From positions 1 to 64,000 of the forward strand of contig CATXDC010000014.1 of NCBI GenBank assembly GCA_958366985.1: DNA of 64,000 nucleotides, in the 5' to 3' direction. Positions 34,589-42,388 of this stretch are shown here, piece after piece. Both the position numbers and the translations under genes were made by a program. The notes beneath the pieces were generated by a model. That model was given only the letters and a program-made list of their open reading frames with translations, did not search any database and was not told where the DNA came from. The DNA comes from an uncultured Oscillospiraceae bacterium (GTDB taxonomy: Bacteria; Bacillota; Clostridia; Oscillospirales; Acutalibacteraceae). The first letter of the stretch is position 1, and every line of letters starts with the position of its first letter.

Positions 34589-35905
34589 TTACTCTTCGCC
34601 CTTTATCCAGTCAAGGGTGAATTTTACAAAGTCTATCTGACGGCACTCCAAATCAGGCTCATACATTGCTCCGATTGTGCCGTCGGGAAGCTGTGCAAGG
34701 GTGCTGTAAACAAAGGGGCCTTCCTTAATCTGTCTTGAGTATTTGAATGTTTCTCCTCCGTCCTCAGAAAGGCGCACCACTCCGTTTTCCCTCGCCTTTT
34801 TGCTGGCGGGATTAAGGAAAACTACATAAGGCTTATCCATATTTTGCAGAGCAATAACGGACATCTGACAGATGCACTGGGGCAGATTCTCATCATGGTG
34901 GAAATTCTCCCAGCTTTCTCCGCCGTTGTAACTATATGCCACCGCAACACTTCTCTTGGAGCTGTGATTACGCATAAAGTATTTTAATACTCCGTCCTTT
35001 TGCTCAATGAGCTGGGACTCTGTAAGCATAAACGGCTCAAATGTCCACATATGATTTGCCTTGACCGGACCTATCTTTCTTGTGGTATTGGGAGATTTAC
35101 CCATATGCCATGTTTTACCCATATCATCACTGTAAATGCAGGTGCATGAAAGAGTGAGCAGCTTTTTATGAGTTCCGTAATAAATAGGACAAACTATTCT
35201 TCCCTTATATTTACCCTGTTTTACAACAATTCCCACACCGGGGCCGGGGCCTATAAAGCTCATAAACTTTTTCTTGATACCGAGATTAAGTGACACCGGC
35301 TTTGACCATGTAAGTCCCTCGTCGTCACTGTGACAAATCATAAGCCATGCTGTATTTACAATTTTAAATTCTTCACCTATATGTATATTGCAGATAAATT
35401 CACCGTTTTTGGATACATTTCCCTTTTCATCAACGGCATATTCGGTTTTCTCATTTGAGTTTTTGTAAAGATATCCGTTTTTGAGAACGTATTTATCCTT
35501 GCCTTTTCTTCCGAGGACAATAAGGTTTCCCTCTTTATCCTCACCGGTGGAACACTCACAGTTGAGAATACCAACACCTGACGGAGTGGAACAGTAAAGC
35601 ATATATATTCGGTTGATTTCTTCAACATAAACCATACACGGATCAATTGCAGCGGAAGAGGTTTCCTTTGATGTACCGTGCTCCTCTACGGCCAATATAA
35701 ATTCCTGCCATGTTTCACCGCTGTCGGTGCTTCGGCGTATAACCTTGTCTATTCTGTTGGGATTGTCCTGACCTGTAAAATATCTTGCGTCGGCACAGGC
35801 GACAACTACTCCGCTTTTTGTAACAACCATTGACGGGATTCTATAATTTTCGGATGGTCCACCCAGTCCCGGTCCGAAAACTGTAAACGGCTTAGAAATA
35901 CTCAT
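34589..35905 (-). CDS. non-secreted GH33-type sialidase
   Basis: A 438-residue exo-alpha-sialidase-like six-bladed propeller. The N-terminal YRIPSMV (RIP motif with the first arginine) and DAR follow, and five Asp-box-like turns are visible: STDSGETW, SDDEGLTW, SDDMGKTW, SYNGGESW and SEDGGETF. FVYSTLAQLPDG carries the probable nucleophile tyrosine. There is no signal peptide or anchor, so it should act in the cytoplasm on imported sialosides. A stretch at about residues 123-180 with LGRKGKDKY, LKNGYLYKNSN and GNVSKNGEF interrupts the propeller and is not typical. It lies 14 bp after an EFR1-type gene, with start behind AGGAGGATAAA. Confidence 0.85.
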   Translation of the reverse strand: MSISKPFTVFGPGLGGPSENYRIPSMVVTKSGVVVACADARYFTGQDNPNRIDKVIRRSTDSGETWQEFILAVEEHGTSKETSSAAIDPCMVYVEEINRIYMLYCSTPSGVGILNCECSTGEDKEGNLIVLGRKGKDKYVLKNGYLYKNSNEKTEYAVDEKGNVSKNGEFICNIHIGEEFKIVNTAWLMICHSDDEGLTWSKPVSLNLGIKKKFMSFIGPGPGVGIVVKQGKYKGRIVCPIYYGTHKKLLTLSCTCIYSDDMGKTWHMGKSPNTTRKIGPVKANHMWTFEPFMLTESQLIEQKDGVLKYFMRNHSSKRSVAVAYSYNGGESWENFHHDENLPQCICQMSVIALQNMDKPYVVFLNPASKKARENGVVRLSEDGGETFKYSRQIKEGPFVYSTLAQLPDGTIGAMYEPDLECRQIDFVKFTLDWIKGEE

Positions 35906-35919
35906 TTTATCCTCCTGAT

Positions 35920-36663
35920 TTAAATAAAATACTCATTATCTTTTCGTCTTGAGAAGTTTTCCTCAAGTCGCTTTGTAACAGCTGAAAAATCCATTTTACG
36001 ACATGATACGGGACATACATATAAACACTTTGTGCATCTTATGCAGAGCTTTTCATCGGCTTTAAAATTCGTATTGCTGATAGCCCCCACAGGACATGAA
36101 TCAGCGCATTTGCCGCATTTTATGCAGTTTTCGTCCGGTACAGGAACATTGCCATTCATCTTCCATTCTTTATAAGGAAAATTTCCTTTGACGGTTATTC
36201 CCGACAAATCGCCTGTGCGGAGCTTTTCGTTAATTTTCTCAGCAAAGCCTTTCATCTCTTCAATATCCTTTTCATCGGGACGGTCTTTGCCCAGCACCTC
36301 GGAATAAACATGAGGTATTACAAGGGCACAGGCTCCTATGCATTTAAAGCCCTGAGACTCTACTTTATCCTTTAACTCTAAAAGTGCGTCATCATAGTCA
36401 CGGTTTCCGAAACAGGAACATACAACACATGGTGTATCTTCACCGAAAATATTCGAAAACAGTCCCTCAACAGGCGGGATTCTTCCGCCGTATACAGGAG
36501 AACCGATTATTACAAAGTCATCGCTTTTAAACTCTGTTTTTTTCTCTCTTTCCTTCAATGAGCAAAGGTCTATTTCTTTAAAATCTCTTCCCAGAAGTTC
36601 GCCGAGCTTTCTCATAGCGTTAAGGCTTTTTCCTGTTGGACTGAATGATACTATGTAATTCAA
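35920..36663 (-). CDS. EFR1 family ferrodoxin (flavodoxin fold plus two 4Fe-4S clusters)
   Basis: A 247-residue electron-transfer protein. Residues 1-160 form a flavodoxin-like domain with the SFSPTGKS phosphate loop and VIIGSPVYGGRIP. The C-terminal part has two four-cysteine sets, CIKCGKCADSCPVG and CIRCTKCLYVCPVSC, each binding a 4Fe-4S cluster. The start is probably TTG 36663 behind GGAGATGA; the ATG at 36672 overlaps that site. It is 14 bp upstream of the sialidase gene and probably on one transcript, although a functional link to sialic acid is not known for the family. The electron partners are unknown. Confidence 0.85.
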   Translation of the reverse strand: MNYIVSFSPTGKSLNAMRKLGELLGRDFKEIDLCSLKEREKKTEFKSDDFVIIGSPVYGGRIPPVEGLFSNIFGEDTPCVVCSCFGNRDYDDALLELKDKVESQGFKCIGACALVIPHVYSEVLGKDRPDEKDIEEMKGFAEKINEKLRTGDLSGITVKGNFPYKEWKMNGNVPVPDENCIKCGKCADSCPVGAISNTNFKADEKLCIRCTKCLYVCPVSCRKMDFSAVTKRLEENFSRRKDNEYFI

Positions 36664-36793
36664 AAAAGTCATCTCCAAAATTCTGTTTATAAAATTTCAT
36701 TTACAATATAATGAATTATTAGCTGTTGTTTGTCAAGGTTTTAAAACTTCATTTTAACAGGATATTTTTCCATACTTGCCGCTTTGTAAAATA

Positions 36794-37396
36794 TCAAAGC
36801 TTTTTTGCAATCACCAGCAAATCCCTGTCCCCTGTGGTCTCCTCTATATAATTCTCAATAAATGACAAAATTTCAAAACCGTTTTCTTTGAGCAAACTCT
36901 TTATTCTCTCACCGTCTATGGCGCTGTTATAAAACTTTTCGCCGAACATTTCACTGATAATTTCACCGTCTGTCCTTCCGTGAGTAAAAAGCAGCATACC
37001 GCCGCTTTCCATTAATGATGATAAATTTCCATATATATCCTCCTGCCGGTCATGCTCAATATGCCAAAGTGAATCAAAGGCAATTACAGCTGAGAATTTT
37101 TTATCAGTATGGAAATTCAGAATGTCTTCTGTAAAAAATTCGGCATTGGGCAATTTCAGGCTTTCAGCTCTTTTTATCATCTCTTCAGAAACATCAACTC
37201 CGGTGACAGAAAATCCGTTCTCTACGAGATAAGCCGCAATGGGATAACCGGTTCCGCAGCCTACATCTAAAACACTGCAACCCGGTTCCAGCAACTGAGT
37301 AAAATCCACAATGCATTTATTTACTTTTCTCTTGCCGCAAAAATCACTCCATTGATCACAGATTTTATTGTAGGAATCTCTTACATACTTTACCAC
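36794..37396 (-). CDS. class I SAM-dependent methyltransferase
   Basis: A 200-residue Rossmann-fold methyltransferase. Motif I, VLDVGCGTGYPIA, and the acidic end of strand 2, GVDVSEEMI, define the S-adenosylmethionine pocket; AVIAFDSLWHI is the strand 4 region. The start is GTG 37396 behind AAGGCGGGG. The substrate is unknown; small-molecule or ubiquinone-like methyltransferases share this general pattern. It is downstream of no obvious operon partner. Confidence 0.87.
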   Translation of the reverse strand: MVKYVRDSYNKICDQWSDFCGKRKVNKCIVDFTQLLEPGCSVLDVGCGTGYPIAAYLVENGFSVTGVDVSEEMIKRAESLKLPNAEFFTEDILNFHTDKKFSAVIAFDSLWHIEHDRQEDIYGNLSSLMESGGMLLFTHGRTDGEIISEMFGEKFYNSAIDGERIKSLLKENGFEILSFIENYIEETTGDRDLLVIAKKL

Positions 37397-37467
37397 AGCA
37401 TACCCCGCCTTGCTATTAAATCATATATTTACTATATCATAACATTTCAGTGTATTCTACCGTAACG

Positions 37468-37501
37468 GCAAAAAAGAGGACACCCTTTCGGATGTCCTCT
37501 T
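37468..37501 (-). terminator. intrinsic terminator of the iron alcohol dehydrogenase gene
   Basis: AAGAGGACA pairs perfectly with TGTCCTCTT around a ten-base loop. On the minus strand CTTTTTTGCC follows. Confidence 0.9.
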
Positions 37502-37514
37502 CCAATTTGTACCT

Positions 37515-38678
37515 TTAGAAATCTACCTCTTCGCCATAGTAGATAGCTGTGAAGAGCTTCTCCATTTCCTCCTGAGTGGGAACTCTGGGGTTGGAGCCTG
37601 TGCATGCATCGCCGATTGCATTTTCTGCAATAGCGGAAAGCTTTTCTTTAAACTCTTCCTCAACAATACCGAAATCTTTAAGTGTCTTGGGTATTCCGAG
37701 TTTAACATTGTACTCGTCTATTCTGCGGCAAAGAGCCTCTACGCCGTCAAGACCCAGTGCATTTGCAATGTCCTCATAACGCTTTGCGGCGTCCATGACT
37801 TTCGCATTATATTTGATAACATAAGGAAGATAAATTGCGTTTGCGCATCCGTGAGGAATATGGCCTGTGCTGAAAGCTGCGCCTGTCTTGTGAGCCATTG
37901 AATGAACTATGCCGAGAAGGGCATTTGAGAATGCCATTCCTGCAAGACACTGTGCATAGTGCATCTGCTCTCTGGCTGCCATGCATCCGTCGAATGATGC
38001 GGGGAGATACTGCATAACCATCTGAATTGCCTTTATGGCAAGAGGATCGGTAAAGGGTGAATGAACTGTTGATACATAAGCCTCAATTGCGTGGGTAAGA
38101 GCATCCATACCTGTGTGAGCAACAAGCTTCGGAGGCATTGTCTCTGCAAGGTCGGGATCTACAATTGCAACATCGGGTGTAATATTAAAGTCGGCAAGAG
38201 GATATTTAATACCTTTCTGATAGTCAGTAATAACGGAGAAAGCCGTTACCTCTGTTGCTGTACCTGAGGTTGAGGGTATAGCAAGGAAGCGTGCCTTCTG
38301 TCTGAGAGTCGGGAATCCGAAAGGAACACACAAATCCTCAAATTTAACATCGGGATATTCATAGAAAGCCCACATTGCCTTTGCCGCATCAATGGGGGAA
38401 CCTCCTCCGATTGCAACAATCCAGTCGGGCTCAAACTCTCTCATAACAGCAGCGCCCTTCATTACTGTCTCAACAGACGGATCGGGCTCTACACCTTCAA
38501 AAAGTTTGGTTTCTATTCCAGCGGCATTAAGGTTTTCAACTACCTTATCCAAAAATCCGAAACGCTTCATTGAGCCGCCGCCAACAACTACAATTGCTTT
38601 CTTGCCGGTAAGATTTTTAAGTTCATCAATTGTACCTTTTCCAAAATAGATATCTCTGGGTAATGTAAAACGAGCCAT
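37515..38678 (-). CDS. iron-containing (group III) alcohol dehydrogenase
   Basis: A 387-residue NAD(P)H-dependent dehydrogenase. It has the dinucleotide motif IGGGSPIDAAK, STSGTATEV, and the iron ligands spread over HTGMDALTHAIEAY, GIVHSMAHKTGAAF and HIPHGCANAI. The family includes butanol, 1,3-propanediol and lactaldehyde (FucO) dehydrogenases. Sequence similarity looks closest to clostridial alcohol/butanol dehydrogenases. The start follows GTGGGAGG. A Rex-like site upstream suggests control by the NADH/NAD+ ratio. Lying within 12 kb of fucIKA, it is a candidate for reducing the lactaldehyde that FucA releases, but general redox disposal is equally possible. Confidence 0.9.
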   Translation of the reverse strand: MARFTLPRDIYFGKGTIDELKNLTGKKAIVVVGGGSMKRFGFLDKVVENLNAAGIETKLFEGVEPDPSVETVMKGAAVMREFEPDWIVAIGGGSPIDAAKAMWAFYEYPDVKFEDLCVPFGFPTLRQKARFLAIPSTSGTATEVTAFSVITDYQKGIKYPLADFNITPDVAIVDPDLAETMPPKLVAHTGMDALTHAIEAYVSTVHSPFTDPLAIKAIQMVMQYLPASFDGCMAAREQMHYAQCLAGMAFSNALLGIVHSMAHKTGAAFSTGHIPHGCANAIYLPYVIKYNAKVMDAAKRYEDIANALGLDGVEALCRRIDEYNVKLGIPKTLKDFGIVEEEFKEKLSAIAENAIGDACTGSNPRVPTQEEMEKLFTAIYYGEEVDF

Positions 38679-38746
38679 TGGAATAACCTCCCACTGTTTT
38701 AGTAAAATATGTGCAGCAACAACATTTTTATCGTTGCTACGCCATT

Positions 38747-38775
38747 ATTTTAATACAATTCTACCCATAAATCAA
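38747..38775 (-). promoter_or_regulatory. SigA-type promoter of the iron alcohol dehydrogenase gene
   Basis: On the minus strand TTGATT (38775-38770), a 17-base spacer and TAAAAT (38752-38747). The leader carries an AGCAAC/GTTGCT stem (38715-38738). Confidence 0.65.
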
Positions 38776-38791
38776 TATCATTATCGCAATT

Positions 38792-38809
38792 TCGTTAAAC
38801 TTTTAACAT
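38792..38809. promoter_or_regulatory. Rex-like operator upstream of the iron alcohol dehydrogenase
   Basis: TCGTTAA-ACTT-TTAACAT matches the Rex consensus TTGTTAA-N4-TTAACAA at 16 of 18 positions when the spacer is counted as free. It lies 17 bases upstream of the proposed -35 box. Confidence 0.6.
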
Positions 38810-38881
38810 TTTAAAGTCAGTTAACTTGTACGTATTAATGCACTAAATCATAAATTCATATTTATGTTTATTCTCAAAAAA

Positions 38882-41239
38882 TCATGCTAAATTTGCAAGT
38901 TCGGAATATTTTTTGTCCAAAGCTTTTATTTTAGCATTTTTGCTGTAACCCTTTTGTGTATACAGCTTTTTGTATCCGAGGCTGTTGCTTCTACCGGCAA
39001 CATATACTCTGTTGGAAACTGCTTCTCTGAGAAGTGCATCAAAGGCAGCAGACTCTTCACTGCTCATATCCTTTTGAGCAAACTGATTGAGGAGCTCAAC
39101 ATATTTTGAAAGTTCAAGAAGATTTTCCTTTGCCTTCGTAAGTTCCTTTTCAGCCTTTTTGATTTCCTTTTCAGTATATGTTCCCTCAGAAACCATAATT
39201 TTCGCCTTTTCGAGAGCTGCATTATATTTAAGCAAGCTGTACTCGTTATAAATACCGTCGGCAGTATCGATCTGCTCATTAATCAAAGCGGAAAGCTTCT
39301 GTGTTGACGCACCTGTTTTCTCCCTTGTAAAAGCGGTGAAGCCGCTTCTTTCCGTACCTGTGAAAACTTTATCCGATTTATCAAGTTTCACGGAAAAATC
39401 TACAATTCCGTTGTGCTGTATTGTAAGGGTCAGCGTCTTTGTCTTATCATCCCACTGCTCGTCAACTAAATAAGGACGGTTCTGATACCCTTTGCCGTCG
39501 GCGGAATTATTCCACTGTATACTTGGTTTTCCTCCGTTAAGAGTGCCTTTAACAGTAATAACAGTTGTACGCTTTACGCTGTCGTCAGCATTAATTGGAC
39601 TTCCGTCTTCTCCCAGCACAAGATAATCGCCGCAGATTTCCACCCAGCTTTTCTGCTGCAAAAGCTCATCTGTTATTCCCTCAACCATTTTACGTTTATC
39701 GGTGCGGTAATTTGAAAGATAAAAATCGAGGCTGTCTTTCTTTTCGGTAATTATTGCCGAAGTGTGCTCCCCTGCTGAAATAGTTACCTTTTCGGCAGAT
39801 GAAATAACAGGTGCAAACTCAGCAGATTTTGTTTTCCTCTGATTTTCGGAGTTATTTATGAAATACCATTTATCAGACATACGCTTGAGATAAGTATCGC
39901 TATTTGACTTTGTGTAGAACTTATCGTAAAATTCCTGCTTTTCCTCTGTGTTCACAATAGTAACTTTGTTATCCTCAAAAACTTTCAGTTCATCATTGCG
40001 AAGATTTTCCGGAAGAAGAGGAATTATTCCATATGTTCCGTTTGCAGGATAGAGATTTGACTCATCATAATTATACTGGAACTCAGGATAATTATCGTAT
40101 CCCATAACTGCCACGGGAGTATCTCTGAAAACCTCTTCCTTCGAGGGAATAGAGATCTGACCGCTGATTACTCTGTCAAGAAGTGGTGATATTCCGTATT
40201 CATATCCGCCCACGGGAACTCCGCCTACGGAAGTCGAGAAATTGGGAGCTTCAGCTTTGAAGCAGGTTCCTCCTGCCGACATTACAAGCATCATGGACTG
40301 GACATACATATTTTCCGGGAAATTTACTATCATATCCCACTCGTTATCCACAAGCTCATCATATTCTCCGAAAAGGGATTTTTTATCCCCGTCTACCTGC
40401 CAGTGCCACCAGTCGGAAGCGACTCCCCAGTTACCTACAAGTCCTGCAAGCCACAGTCCCTGCATACATGCGTAAGTAGTAGGCTTGCCGAAAGATTCCT
40501 TATTCAAAAGACAGATATATTTGCTGTTTTCTTTGAATGTACTGTAAAATGCTTCATTGGTTTCAAACCATTCGAGAATCATACCGCTGTCATAATTCAT
40601 ATTTGTATCTGTCCAGAAGAAAAATGCTCCGTATTTTGCACAAAGCTTTACACAATCAATTATGTACTGGGAATTGTTGCTCTCCACTTCTCCTCGCCAG
40701 ATTACGGAGTTATATAGCTCCGCTCCGTTAAGGCCGTAAAAATATTCATGCTTTTGTGCAAACCGCTCTTCAAGATAGGCTATGGGAAGCCTTTCTTCAG
40801 GTGCAATTTCACCGTTTACATTTTGAATTGCATAGGGTATTTTATTCTCTTCGCATTTATCCGCCGTTTCCTCAAGGAATTTCAGGCTGCCTTCACTGCC
40901 CGGTAAAAGCGTATGTCCCGGAATTATCAGCAAAACCGTATATGGCTTCTGATTTTCCGGTATGGATGACCACAGTTCCTCTACAGGTTCATTGCCGTAA
41001 TAATTCAGAAGATTCAGCGGATGCTTATTATCTATAACTCTTTTAGGTTCTTTTTTACCGTTAAGATTTACAGGTGTAAAATTTTTCATAATCACGCTTT
41101 GCTGCTGTGCCGAAATCGGTTTCTCTGCTGCGGGAAACTGTGTGTTTTTAATCAAGGCAACTGCCGCACCTACAATTCCCGATACGGCAACCACAGCTGC
41201 AGCTGCAATCAAACAGATTTTCAAAGTTCTTTTTTTCAA
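38882..41239 (-). CDS. membrane-anchored GH98-like endo-glycosidase with C-terminal helical (FIVAR-like) region
   Basis: A 785-residue protein exported by an N-terminal helix (about residues 8-30) with no clear cleavage site. The central region resembles glycoside hydrolase family 98, which includes blood-group A/B- and Lewis Y-cleaving endo-beta-galactosidases: HPLNLLNYYGNEPVEELW, IPENQKPYTVLLIIPGH, YGAFFFWTDTN and LAGLVGNWGVASDWWHW. A beta-rich region about 480-640 follows, then a Lys/Glu-rich helical segment (SLLKYNAALEKAKIMVSEGTY and on) like FIVAR stalk domains. The start is TTG 41239 behind GAGGGGG. The fucose operon 8 kb away supports a host-glycan role. I did not assign catalytic residues, and GH98 membership rests on my reading of the motifs. 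Confidence 0.68.
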   Translation of the reverse strand: MKKRTLKICLIAAAAVVAVSGIVGAAVALIKNTQFPAAEKPISAQQQSVIMKNFTPVNLNGKKEPKRVIDNKHPLNLLNYYGNEPVEELWSSIPENQKPYTVLLIIPGHTLLPGSEGSLKFLEETADKCEENKIPYAIQNVNGEIAPEERLPIAYLEERFAQKHEYFYGLNGAELYNSVIWRGEVESNNSQYIIDCVKLCAKYGAFFFWTDTNMNYDSGMILEWFETNEAFYSTFKENSKYICLLNKESFGKPTTYACMQGLWLAGLVGNWGVASDWWHWQVDGDKKSLFGEYDELVDNEWDMIVNFPENMYVQSMMLVMSAGGTCFKAEAPNFSTSVGGVPVGGYEYGISPLLDRVISGQISIPSKEEVFRDTPVAVMGYDNYPEFQYNYDESNLYPANGTYGIIPLLPENLRNDELKVFEDNKVTIVNTEEKQEFYDKFYTKSNSDTYLKRMSDKWYFINNSENQRKTKSAEFAPVISSAEKVTISAGEHTSAIITEKKDSLDFYLSNYRTDKRKMVEGITDELLQQKSWVEICGDYLVLGEDGSPINADDSVKRTTVITVKGTLNGGKPSIQWNNSADGKGYQNRPYLVDEQWDDKTKTLTLTIQHNGIVDFSVKLDKSDKVFTGTERSGFTAFTREKTGASTQKLSALINEQIDTADGIYNEYSLLKYNAALEKAKIMVSEGTYTEKEIKKAEKELTKAKENLLELSKYVELLNQFAQKDMSSEESAAFDALLREAVSNRVYVAGRSNSLGYKKLYTQKGYSKNAKIKALDKKYSELANLA

Positions 41240-41365
41240 AATAATGCCCCCTCTTTAAAAGCATAATATACTCAATTTTGAAGACATTATATCATGTGTA
41301 CTATAATAAGCAATATTATAAAAGAAATATATGTATTTTCCTCAAAATCTGCTTAAAAAACAACA

Positions 41366-41640
41366 AAAAAAAGGCAGGCCCCGTAAGGTCCTGCCGGCTA
41401 ATGCGGCTCCTGCTGTCTGACAGGAAAGCTGAAACCACAACCGCCGACTCTGTGCGACACTCCGGAGAAACATGGATATTTAATCCAGTTTGCTGCTCTT
41501 AAAGCGTCAAAAATCAACACCTAACACCAATACGCATCATAAATACATATTGCTTCCCTGTGTCAGCTGCTGCCTCCTTTGATACTGAAGAGGGCTCTAC
41601 CTGTGGGTTCTAACCAAACCGCTTATTTAACTGTGACTTT
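41366..41640 (-). ncRNA. structured non-coding RNA, possibly 6S RNA
   Basis: A gene-free stretch with a strong intrinsic terminator at its minus-strand 3' end: GGCAGG/CCTGCC followed by eight T (41395-41365). Nested pairings can be traced on the minus strand: CTCTT/AAGAG, ATCAA/TTGAT, CTGACAC/GTGTTAG and CAATATGT/GCGTATTG, plus an outer AACCCACA/TGTGGTT. This extended rod with internal bubbles resembles 6S RNA, which binds RNA polymerase, but I could not match a diagnostic sequence. tmRNA, SRP RNA, RNase P and T-box signatures were looked for and not found. The 5' end is uncertain by some 20 bases. Confidence 0.55.
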
Positions 41641-41670
41641 AGTTTACATCAAATTTTGATACAAAGAAAT

Positions 41671-41702
41671 ATCTCAATCTCTTTTTTTGATGAGATTGAG
41701 AT
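41671..41702 (-). terminator. intrinsic terminator of the symporter/two-component operon
   Basis: ATCTCAATCTC and GAGATTGAGAT form a perfect 11-bp stem with a ten-base loop. On the minus strand ATTTCTTT follows. A 13-bp palindrome ATCAAATTTTGAT (41648-41660) lies between it and the ncRNA. Confidence 0.8.
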
Positions 41703-41719
41703 ATTATATTGAGATTTTT

Positions 41720-42388
41720 TTATGTTTCTTTAAGCTGATAGCCTCTGCCTCGCTTGAGTTCTATTGAATATCCGGTTCCTGTAAGCTTTTTTCTTAAACT
41801 GTAAATGTGATTGTGTACGGTGCTTAAATCATCGCCGCCGTCTATATTCCATACAGCGGAATATATTTCTTCTGCTGAAAGATAATAATCCCTGTTTTTA
41901 TTAAGAAGCTCCAACACCGCATATTCCTTCGGCTTTAGCATAAGGTCCTTGCCGTTGTAAAAAGCCTGATTTGAAAGACTGTTAAAAGTCAAGCCCTCCG
42001 GATTTGTCTCTTCCTGTTCCATATTTCCTCTGCGCATAAGAGCTTGTATTCTCAAAATCAGCTCATCCATAATATACGGCTTTGCAAGATAATCATCGCC
42101 GCCGGCTCTGAGCCCTTCTACAATATCTTCCTTTGTGCCCAATGCACTCAGGAACAGAATACGCACTCCGCTTTTGCCCCTGAGCTCCCGGCAATAATCA
42201 AGGCTGTTGCCGTCAGGAAGCATTATATCCATTACTACTAAATCAGGCGATGCGTTTTCCACCAGCTCTTTGCCCTTTTTAAGAGTTCTTGCCTCAATGA
42301 CACTGTATCCCTCAAGTTCAAGCATTATTCTGTTTGCAGATGCAATATCGGGATCATCTTCAATAAGCAATATCAGATTTTTGCTCAT
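41720..42388 (-). CDS. OmpR-family response regulator
   Basis: A 222-residue two-domain regulator. The receiver domain has the acidic pair in LLIEDDPD, the phospho-acceptor Asp54 in VVMDIMLPDG, and the Lys in DDYLAKPY. The C-terminal winged helix spans about residues 130-220, with LKPKEYAVLELL and STVHNHIYSLRKKL. The start is ATG 42388 behind GGAGGCGATAAT and overlaps the histidine kinase gene end by 29 bp, so the two are translationally coupled. An in-frame ATG at 42448 lies deep inside the kinase gene. The target promoter is unknown; the upstream symporter is in the same operon. Confidence 0.93.
   Translation of the reverse strand: MSKNLILLIEDDPDIASANRIMLELEGYSVIEARTLKKGKELVENASPDLVVMDIMLPDGNSLDYCRELRGKSGVRILFLSALGTKEDIVEGLRAGGDDYLAKPYIMDELILRIQALMRRGNMEQEETNPEGLTFNSLSNQAFYNGKDLMLKPKEYAVLELLNKNRDYYLSAEEIYSAVWNIDGGDDLSTVHNHIYSLRKKLTGTGYSIELKRGRGYQLKET

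Noticed and set aside
41366..41640. tmRNA, RNase P RNA, SRP RNA or T-box leader
   Set aside because: No tag peptide frame, no conserved P4 or SRP tetraloop-type sequence, and no T-box AGGGUGG motif could be found on either strand.
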